Source of the DNA: Salinicola aestuarinus
GTDB lineage: Bacteria; Pseudomonadota; Gammaproteobacteria; Pseudomonadales; Halomonadaceae
Direction: 5' to 3'
Length of the DNA: 64,000 nt
Assembly (NCBI RefSeq): GCF_003206645.1
Contig: NZ_PZJP01000005.1
Coordinates: forward strand, 228,836-292,835
Shown: positions 54,935-61,728 of the stretch, in pieces
Layout of the letters: each line of letters starts with the position of its first letter
Numbering within the stretch: position 1 is the stretch's first letter
Made by a program: the position numbers and the translations under genes
Notes under the pieces: generated by a model
Seen by the model: the letters and a program-made list of their open reading frames with translations, nothing else
Told to the model about the DNA's origin: nothing
The model's database searches: none

Positions 54935-55402
54935 GATTTGCGCACGAGCAAGGCTCCCGTTATGTTGAATGCACCACTCACTCACCGTTTTGGCGCAGTT
55001 CAGCATTGCCTCTGGAGGATAATGCCGCACTGCATTTCCGTAACGTATCTCGTTCGGATAAACAGAGCCGCCCGACAGCTCTGACGCAAGTAATGTCCCT
55101 ACTGTGCCATTTGCGGTCTCTGGCACCACCATTTTCGACCTAATGCAAGAAGCCCTTTTGCCTGTTGAGGCAACAGTGCATGAACTGACCTCAGCCAGTA
55201 GCCGAGATAGGTCGTGGGACAACTTCTTCAACTCTTTTGATGAGTAGCCAGAGCGTTTGAGAAGAGCTTTTAGGCTAATTTCACAAGACAAACAGCTCAA
55301 ATACAGAACAGTTCGGCCAGCTTCATCCTTTTCGGCTCCGTCACGGGACATCGTTTTTGCTGCCTCGATGAGCCTCTTGGCGAACTCAAAGCTATAAAGC
55401 AC
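54929..55402 (-). CDS. HEPN-like protein, cassette gene
   Basis: Protein of 157 residues of helical character. LSCLSCEISLKALLKRSGYS and ELKKLSHDLSRLLAEVSS resemble the HEPN fold common in toxins and RNases, but the catalytic R-x4-H motif is not evident, so activity is doubtful. Start GTG at 55402 with GGAG seven bases upstream. The stop is inside attC 2. Several HEPN proteins pair with nucleotidyltransferases or act in defence; no such partner lies beside it. The AAA-ATPase cassette is its upstream neighbour. Confidence 0.55.
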   Translation of the reverse strand: MLYSFEFAKRLIEAAKTMSRDGAEKDEAGRTVLYLSCLSCEISLKALLKRSGYSSKELKKLSHDLSRLLAEVSSCTVASTGKRASCIRSKMVVPETANGTVGTLLASELSGGSVYPNEIRYGNAVRHYPPEAMLNCAKTVSEWCIQHNGSLARAQIS

Positions 55403-55410
55403 AGTTCATC

Positions 55411-55494
55411 TCCAAACGCCCGCAGCACGTGCGGCTTTGTAGTGAAGGCGAAGCCGCAACGGAAAAGCCGTCGCTGTGCCTGCGTTTGTTATGT
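55411..55494 (-). repeat. attC site 3
   Basis: 84 bp. On the minus strand ACATAACAAACGCAGGCAC pairs with GTGCTGCGGGCGTTTGG, leaving one unpaired G in CGCAGGCAC opposite GTGCTGCG, the extrahelical base typical of attC. It follows the ATPase stop by nine bases. Confidence 0.9.
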
Positions 55495-55503
55495 GCTGAC
55501 AAA

Positions 55504-57681
55504 CTATTGCCCTAGTACCTGTGTCATTTTGTTATGATGCTCAATATAACCGGTTACTTCGAAAACGAGCTTTAAGCCTTCTCGAAAAGACTCATAGTCA
55601 AACTCTTTGTAATCGAAAATATTCTGCCCAAGCGAATGAGACTCCCGATTGATGTACCTACAAAATGCCTGATACCTATTCTCCTGTAACTCTGGCATTT
55701 GAATTACGTTGCTCAAATCCTGCTTTTGAACAAAGTTGAAAAAATACTCTACGATATTTCGCATGCAGTTAGCTATGAGAGCGGGTGGCTGCGCTGAATC
55801 AGTGACTACAGACCAGTATGAGTGATAATCGTTCTGGACTTCTTCGTAGCTCATTTTAAGCATCTGGCTACCTGAATCATTCTTAAGCAACCGAAATAGT
55901 TTTTGGTTTTCCTTTCTTTTTTTGTGGTTTGAGTCTGCTAATTCGTAGAAAAAGTACAAACTATGTGTAAGTACAAAAACTTGCTCAAAATCGACTGAAT
56001 CAAAGAACTCGCTTTTAATTAGCCGGCCAATATTGAAAACAAATATGTGAGACAGGCTCGATATTGGGTCATCAATGGCCACCACTTTTTTTCCTGGGAC
56101 TTCTGAAGCGTTTCGCTTACCTTTACATAACTCGCAGAAGTATAGAAAGCTGATGATCATCTTCTCACCTTCGCTGAGAGACGAAAAGTCGGCCTTTGAA
56201 TTTCCAAGGCGTACTATTTTGTAAAGTGTGTCATTGTGTTTTGCTATTGAAAAATCGGATATACCGATCTGAACCAGACCAATATTTATGTTGTCTATTG
56301 CTTCTTCAATATTAACGGTGGATTTTTGTAGTATTGAAATTTCGTTTTTCTTTGATTCGATAATGCCCGAAGCGACTTTTTCTCGCTCCTTTGATTCAGC
56401 CAGTTTCTGATTAGACGTTTTTACCTGAGCATCTAAAGCCGAGATAGTTTGGTCGTAATCCCAGCGCATCAACCCCCAAAATTCTCGCTTTAACTTGTTT
56501 AGTTCAGCGCCAATATTCTCAAGTTTTTCGTTGTGTCTTGAAATTTTTGCATTTACTGCTTCTAGCAACTCGTTAAAGCTCGCAACTTCGTTGCGAGTGC
56601 ATTCAAGGGATACACTCATACTTGGTGAATTTTTCTTCGCTGTTATTAGTCTTACATTCTTATCTAATTTTTTTACTAATTTTCCATGTTGTTCTGTCAG
56701 TGCAGGTAGTTCTTCAATAGAAAATGGATTTGACTTGTAGGTTTCAAGCGAAGCTATTTGTTCGAGTGCAGTGTAATAACGGGATAGAAGGCTCTCAATT
56801 CGATCAATTGAATTGCTATAAGACTCATCGAAATAGTTTTCTATTTGCTGGGCGAGCTCCTGGGATATTGTGTTTTCTTGACAAAACGGACAAGTGCTAG
56901 CCTCATTTTCAGATGGTGGCTCTAGGTAAGCTAGCCCCTTTTGTACCCAATCTGAATTGTTCATTTTTTCGATTAGCGCCGATACAGAGCTGTTGGTATT
57001 ACCAACTATCACCTGCTCAAAGATAGGATCAAATTCGACTTCGTGTTCATTAAACTCCAAAAGATTCAGAGTAGAATACTGCTGAGCGGTATCTCCCTTT
57101 AAAGCCTCAACACCAGCCTTTAACTGAGATATATCCGTATTCGGCTTCTCAGTAGGCCTAGGTAAGGCCGACAAATGAGAATATAGTGTCTCTTTGTTGC
57201 CCTTGAGGCCATCCAAAAAGCCTTCTAGAACGCGGTCTCCACCTGTAAAATCCTGCTTAATTTTCCAAGTGACGCCACATGCATTTGATCGCTTAGCTGA
57301 GAGCTCAGCCCTTTCATCATTAGCAACTTGTTGCTCTTTCTCTTCCACAAGAACCTGTGCACTAAGTTCAGCTTGAGCTTCATTGATAGCTTTCTCAATA
57401 TCTTTATTTTCTTTGGAGAGACTGAATATCCCTTTTAGATTGTCGGCCTCGTAAAAGTTCTCTTCGATGAACCTCTGATTGTAAACATAGAGCGATATAT
57501 CGTTAGCCATATCAACAGAGCAATCATGATATTCGGGGGCTTCTGGTTGATACAAATAGTTAGAAAGTGTGCTCTTACCTGAACCGTTTAGTCCGTAAAC
57601 AACATTCACTTTTTTATCTGTGGCCAAAATAGTTGCGGCTTTGTAGCTAGCGATATTTTGAATACTTATCTTGGAAATCAT
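55504..57681 (-). CDS. RloC/PrrC-like AAA ATPase with zinc hook, possible anticodon nuclease
   Basis: Protein of 725 residues of the AAA_13 type. Walker A is GLNGSGKST (30-38), the ABC signature SLSEGEK is at about 501-507, Walker B VVAIDD at 533-538, and His573 (LTHS) is the switch histidine. Long coiled coils flank CPFC (264-267), a CxxC like the zinc hook of RloC/Rad50. The C-terminal 100 residues hold RNIVE (Arg641, Glu645) and NRESH (His682), matching the order and near spacing of the PrrC/RloC catalytic R-x3-E...H triad. RloC-type proteins cut tRNA anticodons on phage infection. That function is inferred from motifs. The gene is a whole cassette between attC 3 and 4. Confidence 0.72.
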   Translation of the reverse strand: MISKISIQNIASYKAATILATDKKVNVVYGLNGSGKSTLSNYLYQPEAPEYHDCSVDMANDISLYVYNQRFIEENFYEADNLKGIFSLSKENKDIEKAINEAQAELSAQVLVEEKEQQVANDERAELSAKRSNACGVTWKIKQDFTGGDRVLEGFLDGLKGNKETLYSHLSALPRPTEKPNTDISQLKAGVEALKGDTAQQYSTLNLLEFNEHEVEFDPIFEQVIVGNTNSSVSALIEKMNNSDWVQKGLAYLEPPSENEASTCPFCQENTISQELAQQIENYFDESYSNSIDRIESLLSRYYTALEQIASLETYKSNPFSIEELPALTEQHGKLVKKLDKNVRLITAKKNSPSMSVSLECTRNEVASFNELLEAVNAKISRHNEKLENIGAELNKLKREFWGLMRWDYDQTISALDAQVKTSNQKLAESKEREKVASGIIESKKNEISILQKSTVNIEEAIDNINIGLVQIGISDFSIAKHNDTLYKIVRLGNSKADFSSLSEGEKMIISFLYFCELCKGKRNASEVPGKKVVAIDDPISSLSHIFVFNIGRLIKSEFFDSVDFEQVFVLTHSLYFFYELADSNHKKRKENQKLFRLLKNDSGSQMLKMSYEEVQNDYHSYWSVVTDSAQPPALIANCMRNIVEYFFNFVQKQDLSNVIQMPELQENRYQAFCRYINRESHSLGQNIFDYKEFDYESFREGLKLVFEVTGYIEHHNKMTQVLGQ

Positions 57682-57701
57682 CTAGGAGCTTCCTTTTAAG
57701 C

Positions 57702-57773
57702 ACATAACGCCCGCATTTGCGGCTTGTTTGGAGCGCAGCGGAAAACAAGTCCGCCAACATGCGCTTGTTAGAT
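57702..57773 (-). repeat. attC site 4
   Basis: 72 bp. On the minus strand ATCTAACAAGCGCATG pairs with ATGCGGGCGTTATGT. It lies directly after the nuclease-like gene stop at 57777. Confidence 0.88.
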
Positions 57774-57776
57774 TTG

Positions 57777-58712
57777 CTAATATAGTGATCTTGCCTTCGA
57801 GCTAGAGCGTTCAAGATTGACCTCTAGATAAGTTGTGTTAATCAACTGGCAAAATGAACTAATTGAATGAATAAGATTTTTTATTTGTTCATCTATGTTT
57901 TCATACATGTCATTCTCTTCTCGGTTTCTACAAGAATCACCCGGCATGTAGAAGCTTAATGTGTTTTGATCTCCGATTAAGTTGTATGGTGCTTGGCGCA
58001 CAAGAGAACACAAATCACTCCATTCATCTATAAGTTCGTTTACAGCGGCAAGTAAATTTTTGTCATGTAAATTAAAGACTGGAGACTGCTTAACACTATT
58101 CATATTCTCCAGCTGCTCTAAAATAGATAGATGAATGTATTTTGCCCCCCATCTTAAGTGTTCGTATGTTGACGGGAAGTCTATTACTTCAATGAATGCA
58201 CTTATGTTGTCAATATCCTTTTCACGCTTTAATTGTTCAGGTGTTTGAGAGGGCAAACTGAAGTATTGAGGAAAATGCTGCCGAATTGCAGCATCGTCTC
58301 TAGACAGGTCATGGACAATATCTGGCCAAAAAACCACATCAACTGGGAATTTACTTTGAGCTCTTCTTTCTTCAGAGAGCTTGCGTGCAAAAGCTTGAAT
58401 ATGCACATCACGATCAGCCGTTGTCGCAATATAAAGTGCAGCCAGCTGAGGAGCAAACTGTTCTGCTTTTACAATCTCGCTTTCTATTAGCTGCTGGCTG
58501 ATTGTGGAAATAGTATTTTTACATTGAATGCCGACAAAGTTTTGTAAAGAATCTACCCCGTAGATATCGACCCCGTCTTGTTTCTGTCCTTGCCGTCCAT
58601 GTCTTGCCAAATTTTGATTAGCCCACCTCAGTGAGAATGAACTTTTACAGACATCTTCAAACTCATCCCAAGAAGTTGGCGGCGGAAGTCTTGATGTTGT
58701 TGTGGTAGGCAT
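57777..58712 (-). CDS. PD-(D/E)XK nuclease-like protein, cassette gene
   Basis: Protein of 311 residues. The N-terminus has the restriction-like fold motif: SWDEFEDVCKSSFSLRW, LARHGRQGQKQDGVDIYG with Asp49, and FVGIQCKN with Gln63-x-Lys65, matching the D...(E/Q)xK catalytic pattern often seen in antiviral effector proteins. The remainder is a helical region of unknown kind. ATG at 58712 is preferred over an upstream TTG at 58727. It lies between attC 4 and attC 5 and has no adjacent partner gene. A single-gene defence nuclease is possible. Confidence 0.65.
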   Translation of the reverse strand: MPTTTTSRLPPPTSWDEFEDVCKSSFSLRWANQNLARHGRQGQKQDGVDIYGVDSLQNFVGIQCKNTISTISQQLIESEIVKAEQFAPQLAALYIATTADRDVHIQAFARKLSEERRAQSKFPVDVVFWPDIVHDLSRDDAAIRQHFPQYFSLPSQTPEQLKREKDIDNISAFIEVIDFPSTYEHLRWGAKYIHLSILEQLENMNSVKQSPVFNLHDKNLLAAVNELIDEWSDLCSLVRQAPYNLIGDQNTLSFYMPGDSCRNREENDMYENIDEQIKNLIHSISSFCQLINTTYLEVNLERSSSKARSLY

Positions 58713-58733
58713 ATGTTTCAGTCTCAAAATTCA

Positions 58734-58791
58734 ATCTAACGCCCGCCAGAAGCGGCGAATTTACGAGTCCGACTTACTGGCATTGTTATAT
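58734..58791 (-). repeat. attC site 5, short, overlapping a gene end
   Basis: 58 bp. On the minus strand ATATAACAATGCCAGTAAG folds onto CTTCTGGCGGGCGTTAGAT, leaving one unpaired T in the CCAGTAAG arm. The DUF6414-like gene runs into it, its stop TAA being at 58761-58763. Confidence 0.88.
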
Positions 58792-59819
58792 TCCGATTGA
58801 ATATTTCGATACACGGCAATTGGGTGTACGACTATTCTTGGATATCTATGAAACGATGTAAATTTTTCCATGTTACGCAATGCTGGGAATATTGATCTAA
58901 ATGCTCTCTCAATAGTTTCTACTTCAGTTTCCCCATCTACCTCCTCTTTATCCACATATGCTTCATACATATCGAATAAAGTAGTTTCATCTTTCGGTGG
59001 TACTGAAGTCACAAGCCCAAGAACACACAACTTTCGATTTGGCTCCGAGCCATATCCATACATGAGATGCTTTAAATCATCATCAATAAAGCAAGCCCTT
59101 TTCAAGTTGGCTATAACCTCCATTTCTGGAAACTCTTCAAAAGGACAAACCCGTAGATTTAAACGACCATCAATATATGTGTCTATCCACTCTCTAACTC
59201 CTTCAAATAGCCACTCTGGGAGCTTAGCCTTATCAATGTTCTCAGCAACCAATTTCTCGGACTGTTTAAATTCCGCTCTTGCATCCTTGAATCTCTTAGA
59301 ATTCTTTCCAGACTCTTCTTCTATAGAATCCAACTGTAGCTTTAATTGGTCTATATTTAATATTGAATTAAATTCGCATCGCTTTATAAAACCCAGCAAA
59401 TCATTAAAGTTTTTTGTTGACTCATAGAGCTTCTCAAAATCTTCAAAGGCACACCACCCTTCAACTTTTAAATATGGGGATTTCGATATGTCTGCATGCA
59501 TTGCTTCAAGAGAAGAATTTTGTGAAATCGCTACCGTACCGTTTATATCGGTAGCGAAGCCTAGTTCAATTAACGTCTCCTCAAGTCTTACCAGAAGATC
59601 ATGGTGCAGAACTTTTGTTTCTAAAACAGCTTTTTTATCTGTATGAATGCCGCCAAACTCAGACTTGAAAACCTTTAACAACTCGTACTTTCTGATATTT
59701 TTTTCGTCTTGAGTTTCTTCGGATGTTTCAGCTCTTTGCTTAGCTAAACCGCCTTCTAATTGGCTGACAAGAGAGGCAGCCTTATCAAAGTCAAAATATA
59801 AGATATCCCTAAGATTCAA
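58761..59819 (-). CDS. DUF6414-like protein, cassette gene
   Basis: Protein of 352 residues. The N-terminus NLRDILYFDFDKAASLVSQL and following EGG resembles the DUF6414 family, in which a short conserved start precedes a divergent, charged domain. That is a recollection, not a search result. Its last ten codons lie inside attC 5. Low GC content separates it from the chromosome. No enzymatic motif is apparent. Neighbours being defence-like makes an accessory or regulatory role possible. Confidence 0.5.
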   Translation of the reverse strand: MNLRDILYFDFDKAASLVSQLEGGLAKQRAETSEETQDEKNIRKYELLKVFKSEFGGIHTDKKAVLETKVLHHDLLVRLEETLIELGFATDINGTVAISQNSSLEAMHADISKSPYLKVEGWCAFEDFEKLYESTKNFNDLLGFIKRCEFNSILNIDQLKLQLDSIEEESGKNSKRFKDARAEFKQSEKLVAENIDKAKLPEWLFEGVREWIDTYIDGRLNLRVCPFEEFPEMEVIANLKRACFIDDDLKHLMYGYGSEPNRKLCVLGLVTSVPPKDETTLFDMYEAYVDKEEVDGETEVETIERAFRSIFPALRNMEKFTSFHRYPRIVVHPIAVYRNIQSEYNNASKSDS

Positions 59820-59844
59820 TGTAACCTCCTATGTCTGTAAAGGA

Positions 59845-59923
59845 ATATAACGCCCGGCTCACGCGCCGGTTTTGGAGCCGCGAAGCGGCGGAAAAACGGT
59901 CGCTGTGCAGCCGATTGTTATAT
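59845..59923 (-). repeat. attC site 6
   Basis: 79 bp. On the minus strand ATATAACAATCGGCTGCAC folds onto GTGAGCCGGGCGTTATAT, with an unpaired G opposite GTGAGCCG, the extrahelical base. It ends two bases before the stop of the next cassette gene. Confidence 0.92.
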
Positions 59924-59925
59924 TT

Positions 59926-60510
59926 TTACTTCGCATGCTCTTTCTGAGCTTCGAGCAACGGATCAAGTAGCGTCCAAATTTCTTGCTCGGGGTCGAACTC
60001 GAAATAGAGTGACCTACTAGGAGAACTTAACTTCACCGCAATTTCGGTGATGCTGTCGCTAGGATGCATCTGGAAGTGCTCTGACAAGAGGCTGTACATC
60101 GAATCAACCGCAATCTCATATTTTTCGAGCGACACACCTTCGGGGAAAATAAACTTCAGAGACCTTCCATCTTGCAAAGACACTATGGTTGAAAACAGCA
60201 ATGAGCGCTTCCGATCTCTGCGTTCCGGATGTTTGCCGTGTAGCCTGCGAGCAAGCTGCAAGATACCTTTCTTCAGAGCCTGATAATGATCCTTCCCGGC
60301 CTCTTGGAGGAATCCCTCGAAGTACGGTTTTGCCAAATACGCGATTACCAAGGTTGGCAAGGCCCACTCAATAGAGGCGTAGAAACCACGAGATCGCGAT
60401 TCAATTTTAAGCTGGAGGCGGGGGGCAGAAACTGTCGCAGAGAACTCATCTATGAAGCCCTGAGGAATGTCTTCCTGATACGAAATACCGATGTGTATTT
60501 CTTGAATCAT
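59926..60510 (-). CDS. Cassette protein of unknown function
   Basis: Protein of 194 residues, no family recognised. It has one hydrophobic stretch near residue 50 (WALPTLVIAYLAKPYFEGFL), perhaps a membrane or buried helix, then a basic region (RRLHGKHPERRDRKR) and an acidic C-terminus. Start ATG at 60510 with GGCGGGG upstream. It stands directly before attC 6, as a cassette should. Homologues, if any, would probably also be found in integrons or prophages. Confidence 0.5.
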   Translation of the reverse strand: MIQEIHIGISYQEDIPQGFIDEFSATVSAPRLQLKIESRSRGFYASIEWALPTLVIAYLAKPYFEGFLQEAGKDHYQALKKGILQLARRLHGKHPERRDRKRSLLFSTIVSLQDGRSLKFIFPEGVSLEKYEIAVDSMYSLLSEHFQMHPSDSITEIAVKLSSPSRSLYFEFDPEQEIWTLLDPLLEAQKEHAK

Positions 60511-60525
60511 ATTCCCCGCCTATAA

Positions 60526-60570
60526 ATATAACAGGTATTAGGTGGTGCGCGCGTTTTGCTACTTGAACGA
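60526..60570 (-). repeat. Possible degenerate attC site
   Basis: A boundary-like ATATAAC (60526-60532) recurs at the edge of attC 1, 5 and 6. It faces an inverted repeat of GCGCGCG arms, 60546-60575, and the end of a small minus-strand ORF. The far end lacks a matching GTTAT core, so recombination competence is doubtful. Confidence 0.4.
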
Positions 60571-60762
60571 GCGCGCGCGTTCAATATTCTTATGCTGCAA
60601 CACCAAGCTTCTGATTTTGATGGAAATTTTCTTCGCGGCTGCCCCATAGCACCAATATGCGCGCCTGCTGCCTTTGCCGGAAGGGGCGCTTTGGGGTCGT
60701 ACACAGCCTCGGTCTTCCAATGCCCATTCCCCAGCCATGGCGCTACCCGAACTCCATGGCAT
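60559..60762 (-). CDS. Small cassette ORF, unknown
   Basis: ORF of 67 residues (MPWSSGSAMAGEW...) with AAGGGA about eight bases before the ATG. It lies between a degenerate attC-like end at 60526 and an AACGCCC boundary at 60801. No family is recognised and its composition is not distinctive, so it could be non-coding. Listed because position and ribosome-binding site both fit a cassette gene. Confidence 0.3.
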   Translation of the reverse strand: MPWSSGSAMAGEWALEDRGCVRPQSAPSGKGSRRAYWCYGAAAKKISIKIRSLVLQHKNIERARSFK

Positions 60763-60797
60763 GCGATTTCCCTTCAATGTAAATCAATGTTTCTTAT

Positions 60798-60840
60798 GAG
60801 TAACGCCCGTGAGACCAATTCTCTAGTCGGAATCGGTTGG
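60798..60840 (-). repeat. Right-hand end of the array, partial attC-like
   Basis: GAGTAACGCCCGT resembles the TAACGCCC end of the other attC sites. No matching partner end is found within the next 100 bp, so this is a truncated attC or a chance match. Rightward the composition returns to that of the chromosome. Confidence 0.35.
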
Positions 60841-60906
60841 ATCGGAATGATCGGTGGAGCGAGGTGGTGGGTGATACGAGGCGAGCGGAATCGCGAGGCG
60901 TGAGGA

Positions 60907-61725
60907 TCAGCCCTGCAACTGATCATTTCTGGCCGGAGGGTTGCGCCCAAACCGCGCCAGTGATTCCTGCCGAAAGTACCGCTCGAGCAGATTCAGCAGC
61001 TCGGGATACACGGCGTGTAACTGATCCGGGGCGGTAAAGAACAGCTCGCAGCAGACGGCGAAGCATTCGCCGGGGTGGGTGGCGGCGTAGTCGTCGATGG
61101 GGGTGGGGGCGTTGCGTTCGAGATGCGCCTGCAGGTCGTCCCACACGGCGGTGAAGACGCGGTGCCACGCCTGGGCAGTGACGTCGCTATTGGCGGCGAG
61201 CGGGGGAAAGCCGTCGACGTCCTGAGAGTTGCCGAGGTCGAGCTGGTGGGCGAACTCGTGGATCACGACGTTGTAGCCGGTGAAGTCGCCGCTCTCTTCG
61301 ATCTCGGGGATGGCGAGTGCCACCGGGCCGCGCCAGGAGGTCTCGCCGGCGCGCTCATCCACGTATTCGTGCATGACGCCGGCCTCATCCATCTCTTCCA
61401 CCTGGCGGTGAAAGGCGTCCGGCAACAGCACGATCTCGTGGACGTTAGCAAAGGCCGCCTCGGCGTCGGCGTCGTTCCAGCCGAGTGTCAGCAGGCACGC
61501 CTGAGCGGCGATGGCGAGCTGGGCGGGCAGGTCGAACTCGACCTCGCCCGCGGCGGACCAGCGTAGCCGTTGCGTCAGTGCCCAGGCGCGGAGGCCGAGG
61601 CGTTCGGCCTCGGCGTCAGTGAGCGCGGCCAGCAGCGGCAGGCTCTGGCGCACGGGGCGCCAGACATCGGGGTCGAAGGCCGGCGCATGGGAACGCCGTC
61701 TGCCCAGCCTGCCCCACCAGCCCAT
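60907..61725 (-). CDS. mtfA: MtfA-type zinc peptidase (M90)
   Basis: Cytoplasmic metalloprotein of 272 residues. The zinc motif is VVIHEFAHQLD with His156, Glu157 and His160. The glutamate of GECFAVCCELFF lies downstream, as in MtfA, which in E. coli binds the Mlc repressor and has aminopeptidase activity. Three bases separate its start from the nitrilase-fusion stop, so they are in one operon. It ends 98 bp from the cassette-array boundary. Confidence 0.92.
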   Translation of the reverse strand: MGWWGRLGRRRSHAPAFDPDVWRPVRQSLPLLAALTDAEAERLGLRAWALTQRLRWSAAGEVEFDLPAQLAIAAQACLLTLGWNDADAEAAFANVHEIVLLPDAFHRQVEEMDEAGVMHEYVDERAGETSWRGPVALAIPEIEESGDFTGYNVVIHEFAHQLDLGNSQDVDGFPPLAANSDVTAQAWHRVFTAVWDDLQAHLERNAPTPIDDYAATHPGECFAVCCELFFTAPDQLHAVYPELLNLLERYFRQESLARFGRNPPARNDQLQG

Positions 61726-61728
61726 GGC

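Larger units (their letters stand above)
54240..60808 (-). mobile_element. Integron gene-cassette array without visible integrase (CALIN-type)
   Basis: Six well-formed attC sites alternate with minus-strand genes, each gene ending at or inside the attC that follows it. Every site reads GCGTTA or GTT at one end and AAC at the other. Base composition drops well below the flanks. All cassettes are in one orientation, as in integron arrays. No integron integrase (intI) gene occurs in the window: the array is bounded by a conserved hypothetical gene on the left and mtfA on the right. In a minus-strand array the integrase would lie to the right, where only mtfA is found. The cargo is mostly defence-like. 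Confidence 0.88.

Noticed and set aside
54240..60808. Prophage or restriction-modification island
   Set aside because: No phage structural genes, integrase or methyltransferase are present, and attC sites account for the mosaic structure.
60556..60903. A 115-codon plus-strand ORF at the right end of the array
   Set aside because: Plus orientation is opposite to all cassettes, composition is mixed, and it spans a probable cassette boundary.
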